Positions 1 to 7,618 of a stretch of 64,000 bases of DNA are shown piece by piece. Where the stretch lies: NCBI RefSeq assembly GCF_032484785.1, contig NZ_JAUETR010000001.1, forward strand, positions 3,599,501 through 3,663,500, given 5' to 3'. The stretch comes from Bradyrhizobium sp. SZCCHNS1050 (lineage in GTDB: Bacteria > Pseudomonadota > Alphaproteobacteria > Rhizobiales > Xanthobacteraceae). The notes under the pieces are model-generated. The model saw only the letters and a program-made list of their open reading frames with translations, had not been told where the DNA came from and searched no databases. Every line of letters starts with the position of its first letter. Within the stretch, counting starts at the first letter, position 1. Position numbers and translations under genes: made by a program.

Positions 1-111
1 CGCTGGGACCGCTTCAGCCATTTCACGCCGTTCCCGAAATATGCGCGGTCCGGCTGGCCGAATCTGTGGTGGTACGATGCCGACAAGGCCGCCAAGGTGA
101 AGCGCTCTTGA
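1..111 (+). CDS. Extracellular peptide-binding protein, 3' end only
   Basis: Only the last 36 codons are inside the window. The translation ends with NLWWYDADKAAKVKRS and closely resembles the C-terminus of the next gene (IWWYDAAKAAKLEQAK). It is therefore the end of a paralogous periplasmic solute-binding protein of the oligopeptide/YejA type. It probably serves the same ABC importer. Its TGA overlaps the TTG start of the next gene by four bases, which indicates translational coupling. Nothing can be said about its N-terminus. Confidence 0.85.
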   Translation, partial: RWDRFSHFTPFPKYARSGWPNLWWYDADKAAKVKRS

Positions 112-1985
112 GCCGGCTCCCGCATCTGTCGCGCCGCGGCGTGCTCGGGCTTGGGTTCGGCGCGCTCAGCTATCCGCTGCTGACGCCGGCCGTGGCCGCG
201 GAGTTCGGCCCCGAGTCGCACGGCACGTCGGCCTTCGGCGACCTGAAATATCCAGCCGACTTCCATCATTTCGATTACGTCAATATCGACGCTCCGAAGG
301 GCGGGATGTTCTCGCTGATCCCCTCGGTGCGCGCCTATAACCAGTCCTATCAGACCTTCAACTCGTTCAATGCCTACGTCCTGAAAGGTGAGGGCGCGCA
401 GGGCATGGACATGACGTTCGCGACCCTGATGGTGCGCGCGAGCGACGAGCCGGACGCGGTGTACGGGCTCGTCGCGAAATCCGTGGCGGTCTCCGCGGAC
501 AAGCTGGCCTACCGCTTCACCTTGCGGCCCGAGGCGCGCTTCCATGACGGCAGCAGGATCACCGCGCAAGACGTCGCCTTCTCGCTGAACACGCTGAAGG
601 AGAAGGGCCATCCACTGATCGTTGTTCAGCTGCGCGACTTCGTGAAGGCCGAGGCGATCGACGATGCGACCGTCGTGGTGAGCTTCGTCGAGAAGCGCGC
701 GCGCGACGTGCCGCTCTATGTCGTGACCCTGCCGATCTTCTCCAAGGCCTGGTACGCCAACCGCGCGTTCGACGAGGGTCCGCTCGACGTGCCGCTCGGC
801 TCGGGGCCGTACAAGGTCGGCAAATACGAGATCAACCGCTACGTCGAGTTCGAGCGTGTCAAGGACTGGTGGGCGGCCGATCTGCCGGTCAGCCGCGGCA
901 TGTATAATTTCGACATCGTGCGCTACGAGTTCTATCGTGACCGCGACGTCGCCTTCGAGGGCTTCACGGCCAAGAGCTATCTGTTCCGCGAGGAGTTCAC
1001 CGCGCGCATCTGGGCCACGCGCTACGACTTCCCGGCGATCAAGGACGGCCGCGTCAAGCGCGAGCTCTTGCCGGACGAGACGCCGTCCGGCGGGCAGGGC
1101 TGGTTCATCAACACCCGCCGCGACAAGTTCAAGGATCCCCGCGTCCGCCAGGCGTTGACCTACGCGTTCGACTTCGAGTGGACCAACAAGACCATCATGT
1201 ACGGCGCCTATGCGCGCACGGTGTCGCCGTTCCAGAACTCGGACATGGTCGCGGTCGGGCCGCCCTCGCCCGAGGAGCTGAAGCTGCTCGAGCCGTTCCG
1301 CGGCCAGGTGCCCGACGATGTGTTCGGCGAGCCGTTCGTGCCGCCGGTCTCGGACGGCTCCGGCCAGGATCGCGCGCTGCTGCGCAAGGCGACGCAACTG
1401 CTGCAGCAGGCCGGCCTGCCGGTCAAGGACGGCAAGCGGCTGCTGCCGTCCGGCGAGGTGTTCGCGATCGAGTTCCTGATCGACGAGGTCTCGTTCAAGC
1501 CGCACCACGGCACGCTGATCAAGAACCTGCAGACGCTCGGCATCGACGCCGATCTGCGGATCGTCGACGCCGTGCAATATCGCGCGCGGGTCGAGGACTT
1601 CGACTTCGACATCGCCATTCAGCGGATGTCGATGTCGCCGACCCCCGGCGACGGCCTCCGGGCTTACTTCACCTCGGACACGGCCAAAACCAAGGGCTCC
1701 TACAATCTCGCAGGGATCAGCAATCCCGCGATCGACGCGCTGGTCGCCAACGCGATCGCCGCGGAGACGCGCAGCGAGCTGACCTTGGCCTGCCGGGCGC
1801 TCGACCGCGTGTTCCGCGCCGGCCACTACTGGATACCGCAATGGTATCGCCAGACCCACCCGATTGCCTATTGGGATCAGTTCGACCATCCGCCGAAGCC
1901 GCCGAAATACGCCTCGGGCGTCGGCGCTCCCGACATCTGGTGGTACGATGCCGCCAAGGCCGCAAAGTTGGAGCAGGCGAAGTAG
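108..1985 (+). CDS. yejA: Peptide ABC transporter substrate-binding protein (YejA-like)
   Basis: Periplasmic receptor of an oligopeptide-type ABC importer (SBP family 5), about 625 aa. I chose the TTG at 108 because AAGGTGA lies 7 bases upstream and the codon overlaps the preceding stop (TTGA). The protein then starts directly with a twin-arginine-like leader (SRRGVLGLGFGALSYPLL, cleavage near AVAA), as expected for an exported protein. A longer reading from the ATG at 66 would add residues copied from the overlapping gene and bury the signal. The mature part has typical family-5 features, such as an RFHDGSRITAQDV segment. It is followed after 3 bases by the permease gene, so the operon is SBP-SBP-permease-permease-ATPase. 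Substrate is probably peptides or microcin C-like compounds by analogy with YejABEF; the exact ligand is not visible. Confidence 0.9.
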   Translation: MSRLPHLSRRGVLGLGFGALSYPLLTPAVAAEFGPESHGTSAFGDLKYPADFHHFDYVNIDAPKGGMFSLIPSVRAYNQSYQTFNSFNAYVLKGEGAQGMDMTFATLMVRASDEPDAVYGLVAKSVAVSADKLAYRFTLRPEARFHDGSRITAQDVAFSLNTLKEKGHPLIVVQLRDFVKAEAIDDATVVVSFVEKRARDVPLYVVTLPIFSKAWYANRAFDEGPLDVPLGSGPYKVGKYEINRYVEFERVKDWWAADLPVSRGMYNFDIVRYEFYRDRDVAFEGFTAKSYLFREEFTARIWATRYDFPAIKDGRVKRELLPDETPSGGQGWFINTRRDKFKDPRVRQALTYAFDFEWTNKTIMYGAYARTVSPFQNSDMVAVGPPSPEELKLLEPFRGQVPDDVFGEPFVPPVSDGSGQDRALLRKATQLLQQAGLPVKDGKRLLPSGEVFAIEFLIDEVSFKPHHGTLIKNLQTLGIDADLRIVDAVQYRARVEDFDFDIAIQRMSMSPTPGDGLRAYFTSDTAKTKGSYNLAGISNPAIDALVANAIAAETRSELTLACRALDRVFRAGHYWIPQWYRQTHPIAYWDQFDHPPKPPKYASGVGAPDIWWYDAAKAAKLEQAK

Positions 1986-1988
1986 TTC

Positions 1989-3101
1989 ATGGCTGCCTAT
2001 ATTGCCCGTCGCATCTTGCTGATGCTCCCGACCCTGCTCGGGATCCTCTTCATCTCCTTCGTCGTGGTGCAGTTCGCGCCGGGCGGTCCGGTGGAGCGCG
2101 TCATCGCGCAATTGACCGGCGCCGACACCGGCGGGACCTCGCGGATTTCAGGCGGCAGCGGTTCGGATTTCGGCGCGCGGCCGCCGGGACAGGTGGGATC
2201 CGGCAGCGAGCTGAACTCGAAATACCGCGGCGCGCAGGGGCTCGATCCCGCCTTCATCAAGCAGCTCGAAAAGCAGTTCGGCTTCGACAAGCCGGCGCCG
2301 GAGCGGTTCGCGCTGATGGTCTGGAACTTCGCGCGCTTCGATTTCGGCAAGAGCTATTTCCGCGACACGTCAGTGCTGCAGCTCATCAAGGAGAAGCTGC
2401 CGGTGTCAATGTCGCTCGGCATCTGGATGACCTTGCTGACCTATTTGATCTCGATTCCGCTGGGGATCCGCAAGGCGGTGCAGGATGGCTCGCGCTTCGA
2501 CGTCTGGACCTCGGCCGTGATCATCGTCGGCTACGCCATTCCGGGCTTCCTGTTCGCGATCCTGCTGATCATCCTGCTCGCTGGCGGCTCGTTCCTCAAC
2601 ATCTTCCCGCTGCGCGGGCTGACCTCGGATGGCTGGTCGGACTTCCCGTGGTACTGGAAGATCATCGACTATTTCTGGCATCTCACTTTGCCGCTGGTGT
2701 CGATGGCGCTCGGCGCCTTCGCGACCATGACCTTGCTGACCAAGAACTCGTTTCTCGACGAGATCCGCAAGCAATATGTCATGACTGCGCGCGCCAAGGG
2801 CTGCAGCGAGAACCAGGTGCTGTACGGCCACGTCTTCCGTAACGCCATGCTGATCGTGATCGCCGGCTTTCCGGGCACCTTCATCCACGCGTTCTTTTCC
2901 GGCTCGCTGCTGATCGAGACCATCTTCTCGCTGGATGGGCTCGGCCTGCTCTCGTTCGAGAGCATTCTGAATCGTGATTATCCCGTTGTGTTCGGCAATC
3001 TCTTCATCTTTTCGCTGCTCGGCCTCGCCATCAACCTGGTCTCGGATCTGACCTACATGTGGATCGATCCGCGGATCGACTTCGAGGCGCGGGAGGTCTG
3101 A
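1989..3101 (+). CDS. yejB: Peptide ABC transporter permease (YejB-like)
   Basis: Inner-membrane permease, 370 aa, of the DppB/OppB/YejB family. It starts with a short cytoplasmic stretch and a first membrane helix (LLMLPTLLGILFISFVVVQF). A long periplasmic loop rich in Gly/Ser follows (about residues 50-90), then five further hydrophobic segments. The EAA-type loop that contacts the ATPase is visible as TARAKGCSENQVLYGHVFRNA. The PGGPVERV motif near the N-terminus is typical of YejB. It begins 3 bases after yejA and its TGA overlaps the ATG of the second permease by one base, so the genes are one transcription unit. Confidence 0.92.
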   Translation: MAAYIARRILLMLPTLLGILFISFVVVQFAPGGPVERVIAQLTGADTGGTSRISGGSGSDFGARPPGQVGSGSELNSKYRGAQGLDPAFIKQLEKQFGFDKPAPERFALMVWNFARFDFGKSYFRDTSVLQLIKEKLPVSMSLGIWMTLLTYLISIPLGIRKAVQDGSRFDVWTSAVIIVGYAIPGFLFAILLIILLAGGSFLNIFPLRGLTSDGWSDFPWYWKIIDYFWHLTLPLVSMALGAFATMTLLTKNSFLDEIRKQYVMTARAKGCSENQVLYGHVFRNAMLIVIAGFPGTFIHAFFSGSLLIETIFSLDGLGLLSFESILNRDYPVVFGNLFIFSLLGLAINLVSDLTYMWIDPRIDFEAREV

Positions 3102-4279
3102 TGACGATCACAGCCCCCCCTCCGGTCGAGACCACGACGCAGGCCCCGCTCGGCGAGGCCGTGCCGCCGACGCGGCATCGTTTCCGGCCGTCGCCGCTCA
3201 ATCAGCGCCGCTGGCAGAACTTCAAGGCCAACCGCCGCGGCTACTGGTCGCTGTGGCTGTTCCTGTTCCTGTTCGTCGTGTCGCTGTTCGCCGAGCTGAT
3301 CGCCAACGACCGGCCGTTCCTGATCAAGTTCGACGGCCACCTTTACTTCCCTGCGTTCGTCTCCTATCCGGAAACGGCATTCGGCGGCGACTTCGAGACC
3401 GCGGCCGACTACCGCGATCCCTATTTGCAGAAGCTGATCGCCGACAAGGGCGGTACGGTGATCTGGCCTTTGATCCGCTATTCCTACGCCACGCATAATC
3501 TCGACCTGCCGACGCCCGCGCCGTCGCCGCCGACCTGGATGCTGAAGGAATCGCAGTGCAAGGCGGTGGTCGAGAGAAAGGGGCTGAAGAGCTGCCGGGA
3601 TCTCGAATACAACTGGCTCGGCACCGATGATCAGGGTCGCGACGTCGTCGCGCGGCTGATCTACGGTTTCCGCATCTCCGTCCTGTTCGGCCTGTCCCTG
3701 ACGTTCTTCTCCTCGATCATCGGCATCGCCGCCGGCGGCGTGCAGGGCTATTTCGGCGGCTGGGTCGATCTCCTGTTCCAGCGCTTCATCGAGATCTGGA
3801 ACGCGATTCCCTATCTCTATCTGCTGCTGATCCTGTCGGCGGTGCTGGTGCCCGGCTTCTTCACGCTGCTCGGGATCATGCTGCTGTTCTCCTGGGTGTC
3901 GCTGGTCGGCCTGGTCCGCGCCGAATTCCTGCGCGGCCGCAATTTCGAATACATCCAGGCCGCGCGCGCGCTCGGCGTCTCCAATGCCGTCATCATGTGG
4001 CGGCATCTCCTGCCGAACGCGATGGTCGCGACCATGACCTTCCTGCCCTTCATCGTGTCGAGCTCGGTGATGACCTTGACCGCGCTCGACTTCCTCGGCT
4101 TCGGCCTGCCGCCCGGCTCGCCGTCGCTGGGCGAGATGCTGTCGCAGGCCAAAGCGAATGTGCAGGCGCCGTGGCTCGGCCTGACCGGCTTCTTCTCGGT
4201 CGCGATCATGCTGTCGCTGCTCATCTTCATCGGCGAGGCCGTGCGCGACGCGTTCGATCCGCGCAAGACGTTCAGGTGA
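3101..4279 (+). CDS. yejE: Peptide ABC transporter permease (YejE-like)
   Basis: Second inner-membrane permease of the importer, 392 aa, DppC/OppC/YejE family. I use the ATG at 3101, which overlaps the yejB stop (TGATG); in-frame codons further upstream lie inside yejB. The N-terminal hydrophilic tail is about 45 residues and leads to a helix (LWLFLFLFVVSLFAELI). A large periplasmic domain with GTDDQGRDVVARLIYG, the hallmark of the OppC family, comes next, then the remaining helices and the EAA loop (QAARALGVSNAVIMWRHLLP). The C-terminus EAVRDAFDPRKTFR is family-typical. The ATPase gene starts 5 bases downstream. Confidence 0.92.
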   Translation: MTITAPPPVETTTQAPLGEAVPPTRHRFRPSPLNQRRWQNFKANRRGYWSLWLFLFLFVVSLFAELIANDRPFLIKFDGHLYFPAFVSYPETAFGGDFETAADYRDPYLQKLIADKGGTVIWPLIRYSYATHNLDLPTPAPSPPTWMLKESQCKAVVERKGLKSCRDLEYNWLGTDDQGRDVVARLIYGFRISVLFGLSLTFFSSIIGIAAGGVQGYFGGWVDLLFQRFIEIWNAIPYLYLLLILSAVLVPGFFTLLGIMLLFSWVSLVGLVRAEFLRGRNFEYIQAARALGVSNAVIMWRHLLPNAMVATMTFLPFIVSSSVMTLTALDFLGFGLPPGSPSLGEMLSQAKANVQAPWLGLTGFFSVAIMLSLLIFIGEAVRDAFDPRKTFR

Positions 4280-4284
4280 CCGAC

Positions 4285-5922
4285 ATGGATGCGATCAGCC
4301 AGCCGCTGCTCTCGGTCAGCGATCTCTCGGTGGCCTTCCACCAGCAGGGCCGCGTGTCGACCGCCGTCGACCACGTCTCGTTCGACATCAGGCGCGGCGA
4401 GTGCGTTGCCCTCGTCGGCGAGTCCGGCTCGGGCAAATCGGTCAGCGCGCTGTCGGTGCTGAAGCTGCTGCCCTATCCGGTCGCCTCGCACCCGTCGGGT
4501 AGCATCCGCTTCAACGGCCGCGATCTGCTGCCGCTGTCGGAGGGCGAGATGCGCGGCATCCGCGGCAGCGACATCTCCATCATCTTCCAGGAGCCGATGA
4601 CCTCGCTCAATCCGCTGCACACGATCGAGCGGCAGATCGGCGAGATCCTGCATCTGCATCGACCGATCTCGAACGGCGCGGCGCGGGCGCGCGTGCTCGA
4701 GCTGCTCACGCAGGTCGGCATCCCCGAGCCGGAAACGCGGCTCGGCAGCTATCCGCATCAGCTCTCCGGCGGCCAGCGCCAACGCGTGATGATCGCGATG
4801 GCGCTCGCCAACGAGCCGGATCTGCTGATCGCCGACGAGCCGACCACCGCGCTCGACGTCACCGTGCAGGCGCAGATCCTGGCGCTGCTCGCCGACATCC
4901 GCGCGCGGCTCGGCATGAGCCTGCTCTTCATCACCCACGATCTCGGCATCGTCCGGCGCATCGCCGATCGCGTCTGCGTCATGAACGGTGGCAAGATCGT
5001 CGAGCAGGGGCCGGTGGAGCAGGTGTTCACCGCGCCCTCCCATCCCTACACCAAGGCGCTGCTCGCGGCCGAGCCGAAGCCGGACCCGGCGCCGCCGCGG
5101 CCCGATCAGCCGGTCGTGATGCAGGCCAGGGACCTCAAGGTCTGGTTTCCGATCAAGCGCGGCCTGTTCCGCTCCACGGTCGGCCACATCAAGGCCGTGG
5201 ACGGCGTCAGCATCGCCGTACGCAAGGGCGAGACGCTTGGTGTCGTCGGCGAGTCCGGCTCCGGCAAGACCACGTTGGGCCTGGCGCTGCTGCGGCTGAT
5301 CTCCTCCGACGGCCCGATCGTGTTCCTGGGCAAGGAGATCCAGGGCCTGTCCTTCAAGGATGTCCGGCCGTTCCGCCGCGACATGCAGATCGTGTTTCAG
5401 GATCCGTTCGGCTCGCTCAGCCCGCGCATGTCGGTCGGCGACATCATCGCCGAGGGCATCAGCGTGCATCAGCCCAGGCTCAGCGAAGAGGAGCGGGAGG
5501 CCAAGGTCATCAAGGCGCTGAACGAGGTCGGGCTCGATCCGACGACGCGCTTCCGCTATCCGCACGAATTCTCCGGCGGCCAGCGCCAGCGCATCTCGGT
5601 CGCGCGCGCCGTCGTGCTCGAGCCGAGCTTCGTCGTGCTGGACGAGCCGACCTCGGCGCTCGACATGCTGTTTCAGGCGCAAATGGTCGCACTGCTGCGC
5701 GACCTGCAGCGCAAGCTCGATCTCACCTACATGTTCATCTCGCATGATCTGCGCGTGGTCGCCTCACTCGCCAGCCACCTGATCGTGATGCGCCACGGCA
5801 AGGTGGTGGAGGAGGGGCCGGCGGTGGAGCTGTTCAAGGCGCCGAAGACCGACTACACTCGCGCGCTGTTTGCGGCGGCGTTCCGGAACGAGACGGCGGG
5901 GAACGGCGCGGCGGCTTCGTAG
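4285..5922 (+). CDS. yejF: Peptide ABC transporter ATPase, two fused domains (YejF-like)
   Basis: Cytoplasmic ATP-hydrolysing subunit, 545 aa, with two complete ABC domains in one chain as in YejF. Domain 1 has Walker A GESGSGKS, signature LSGGQRQRV and Walker [10 protein letters not shown]. Domain 2 has Walker [10 protein letters not shown], signature FSGGQRQRI and Walker [10 protein letters not shown]. Each domain ends with an H-loop (ITHDLG, ISHDLR). Each is followed by the SHPYTKAL or KTDYTRAL segment of the oligopeptide-transporter C-terminal extension. The ATG at 4285 lies 5 bases after the yejE stop; longer in-frame readings run back into yejE. Last gene of the importer operon. I see no clear terminator after it. 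Confidence 0.93.
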   Translation: MDAISQPLLSVSDLSVAFHQQGRVSTAVDHVSFDIRRGECVALVGESGSGKSVSALSVLKLLPYPVASHPSGSIRFNGRDLLPLSEGEMRGIRGSDISIIFQEPMTSLNPLHTIERQIGEILHLHRPISNGAARARVLELLTQVGIPEPETRLGSYPHQLSGGQRQRVMIAMALANEPDLLIADEPTTALDVTVQAQILALLADIRARLGMSLLFITHDLGIVRRIADRVCVMNGGKIVEQGPVEQVFTAPSHPYTKALLAAEPKPDPAPPRPDQPVVMQARDLKVWFPIKRGLFRSTVGHIKAVDGVSIAVRKGETLGVVGESGSGKTTLGLALLRLISSDGPIVFLGKEIQGLSFKDVRPFRRDMQIVFQDPFGSLSPRMSVGDIIAEGISVHQPRLSEEEREAKVIKALNEVGLDPTTRFRYPHEFSGGQRQRISVARAVVLEPSFVVLDEPTSALDMLFQAQMVALLRDLQRKLDLTYMFISHDLRVVASLASHLIVMRHGKVVEEGPAVELFKAPKTDYTRALFAAAFRNETAGNGAAAS

Positions 5923-5961
5923 AGGATCAGCGGACCTCCGCAGCCGAGCAATCGCGAGACA

Positions 5962-6243
5962 ATGCCATCCAAGCTGGATCTCATCAGAGCTCTTCTGCTG
6001 TCCGAGTGGGACCCGATCGGTGTTTCGGGCTGCGAGGGCGCCGAAGACGAATATGACCGCTACGCTCTGCAGGTCTTCAGCATGCTTGACGATGGTGCCG
6101 ATGCCGAGTCGATCGCGAACTATCTCACCGAAGTCGTCACCGACAGAATGTCACTTCCGGGTCGTCCTGAAGCGGATCGCCTGATCGCGGCCAGGGCAGT
6201 CATGATCCATCAAAGCCAAGCCGCCGGCGACGACGGCGGATAG
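5962..6243 (+). CDS. Small conserved-looking hypothetical protein
   Basis: A 93-aa acidic soluble protein with no signal peptide or membrane segment. It contains a WDPIG motif near residue 16, then EDEYDRYALQVFSML and an amphipathic helical C-terminal half. The pattern 'LLL.EWDPIGV...DEYD.Y' recalls small DUF1871-like proteins, but I am not certain of the family. It starts 39 bases after yejF on the same strand and could be read through from that operon. No function is proposed. The codon pattern (mostly G/C at third positions) supports a real gene. Confidence 0.6.
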   Translation: MPSKLDLIRALLLSEWDPIGVSGCEGAEDEYDRYALQVFSMLDDGADAESIANYLTEVVTDRMSLPGRPEADRLIAARAVMIHQSQAAGDDGG

Positions 6244-6249
6244 GTGTGA

Positions 6250-6378
6250 TGATTTGCCCGACGGGTCGTGTCTGCGAAAGCCCGTCCAGCCCCTCCTGAA
6301 AAAATATTTCTGTTTCTTATTTTCGGAAGTCGTGCGTGCTCCGCCCCGTCCTGCCCACGAGAGGGACGTACGCGTCGT
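6250..6378 (+). repeat. Interspersed repeat A, truncated copy 1
   Basis: This stretch, beginning TGATTTGCCCGACGGG and including an A/T-rich core (AAAAAATATTTCTG) and the block GAGGGACGTACGCGTCGTCA, is about 80% identical by eye to the first 130 bases of the longer repeat at 11778-12220. It also matches the inverted copy at 59254-59682. It stops exactly where a fragment of tadC begins, so this copy lacks the structured 3' part of the other two. It has no coding potential of its own; ORFs across it are repeat translations. Confidence 0.85.
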
Positions 6379-6446
6379 CAGCGATTGCCCGAGCGGGGTG
6401 CCGTAGCGCTCCGGTTGCTGGAGCGCGAGGCAGACCGACTTCACGC
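6379..6446 (-). pseudogene. 68-bp fragment of tadC next to repeat A
   Basis: The 68 bases match tadC bases 17221-17288 at 67 of 68 positions and lie in the same orientation. They encode roughly tadC residues 248-270 (the VCLALQQ-ERYGTPLGQSL segment, with Ser changed to Pro). Neither side of the fragment resembles tadC, so this is a displaced piece of coding sequence and not a domain of a local gene. It is joined directly to truncated repeat A. The near-perfect identity suggests recent duplication or strong sequence conservation between donor and copy. Confidence 0.85.
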
Positions 6447-6547
6447 GAGGCGCAACGCCGCGCCATCGTCGCGAAGCTCGCTGCACCATTTCGAGCTCGA
6501 TCAGCGAGCTCGCCTGCAGCGCTCAAATCCCCATAGAGCCTGCCGCG

Positions 6548-6662
6548 CCAGTCCTGCCCACCATGCACGGTGTCCTCCCTTGGAGGCTTTCGGACGCCGG
6601 CCGCCCGAATATGCCGCGCCGTCAATCGTGCTGCCGGCATCCGAAACCCTTCACAGCAGCGG
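6548..6662 (+). repeat. Interspersed repeat B, copy 1
   Basis: This 115-bp block (begins CCAGTCCTGCCCACCATGC, ends TTCACAGCAGCGG) matches 11542-11656 at about 94% (7 differences, no gaps) in the same orientation. The two copies bracket the three-gene minus-strand unit at 6725-11331. The reverse strand gives an arginine-rich open frame (KGFRMPAARLTARHIRAAG-like), which I take to be a chance translation of a repeat. The bases between the tadC fragment and this repeat (6447-6547) have no recognisable content. Confidence 0.88.
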
Positions 6663-6724
6663 ACTCGCGCGCTGCACAAATCGAGACCTCGGGCGTCGAT
6701 GCATGTCTTCGCGATCGGAGCGTA

Positions 6725-7531
6725 CTACTGGCGAGCCTGCTGAATTCTGGCCTTCAGCGTGGCAAGTCCGACCGCGCCGACGATGACATTGCCGCCGATG
6801 ACATAGCTCGGCGTCCCGTTCAATCCCAATTTCTGCGCAAGATTGCCGCTCTCATCGAGGCTTTGGCGCACCTCCAGGCTGTCCATGTCCTTTTCAAGCT
6901 GAGCAACGTCGAGACCGATCGTCTGCGCGATGGCCAACGCGCGCGCCTTGTCGGCGGGTCCGCTGCTTTGGAGCAGCCGCTGATGAAAGTCGAGGTATTT
7001 CGCGCCCGTCGGGTCTTGCATGCGTACCGCTACCGCGACGCGCGCCGCCTCCAGCGAGCCGGGGCCGAGGATCGGAAATTCCTTGAGCACGATCTTGAGC
7101 TTGGGGTCGCTCTTCAACAATTCGAGTATCTCGCCGAGCGCGCGCTTGCAGTAGCCGCAGCTGTAATCGAAGAACTCGACCAGGGTGACATCACCCAGCG
7201 GGTTGCCGAGCGTGACCTGGTGCGCGGACGCGAACAAGGCCGGCGCATTTTGCTTGACCAGTGCGGTCTTGTCGGAGCCGGGCGCTGCCGCCGGCATCGC
7301 GGCTTGCCGCTTCTTGATCAGGTCGGAGATGGCCTGTTGCACGGCTTCGGGGTGCTTGGCGAGGTAGTCCTTCACGACCTGCTCGATTTCTTCGGGATGG
7401 GTCGCTATGTAGTCCTTGACGATCGCCTCGATGTCGCTGCGCGAACTCTCCGCTCGGCCGGGCTGCACGCAAAGCAAAGACAGCGTGAAGACGGCAGCCG
7501 CCGTGGCAACGCTACGGATCAAATTGGTCAT
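6725..7531 (-). CDS. DsbA-like periplasmic thiol-disulfide oxidoreductase
   Basis: A 268-aa exported thioredoxin-fold protein. A signal peptide (LIRSVATAAAVFTLSLLC, cleavage after GRA) is followed by a charged helical stretch, about residues 30-75, with two HPE[EA] repeats (YIATHPEEIEQVV, YLAKHPEAVQQAI). This resembles the N-terminal oligomerisation region of ScsC-type proteins. The DsbA domain follows with the active site FFDYSCGYCKRA and the cis-proline loop NGTPSYVIGG. The mature protein has only the two active-site cysteines. It is the last gene of a minus-strand unit whose two upstream genes encode very cysteine-rich exported proteins. The likely job, by inference, is to form or reshuffle disulfides in those partners. 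The gap to the upstream gene is 87 bases. Confidence 0.88.
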   Translation of the reverse strand: MTNLIRSVATAAAVFTLSLLCVQPGRAESSRSDIEAIVKDYIATHPEEIEQVVKDYLAKHPEAVQQAISDLIKKRQAAMPAAAPGSDKTALVKQNAPALFASAHQVTLGNPLGDVTLVEFFDYSCGYCKRALGEILELLKSDPKLKIVLKEFPILGPGSLEAARVAVAVRMQDPTGAKYLDFHQRLLQSSGPADKARALAIAQTIGLDVAQLEKDMDSLEVRQSLDESGNLAQKLGLNGTPSYVIGGNVIVGAVGLATLKARIQQARQ

Positions 7532-7618
7532 CGGTCATCCTCCATATGGCTGCCGACTTCCGCAGTTGGCGTGCAGTAATGATTTGCGAATTCGTGTCCT
7601 CGTGCATCGCTGCTTCCT

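Noticed and set aside
3817..5745. 642-codon minus-strand open frame
   Set aside because: It lies antisense to yejE and yejF, which have full ABC motifs. Its translation is Arg/Asp/His/Leu-rich low complexity, as expected for a shadow frame in high-GC DNA.
6151..6489. Minus-strand frame containing a TadC-like peptide
   Set aside because: The TadC-like part is only the 68-bp displaced fragment; the rest is repeat A and the antisense of the 93-aa gene.
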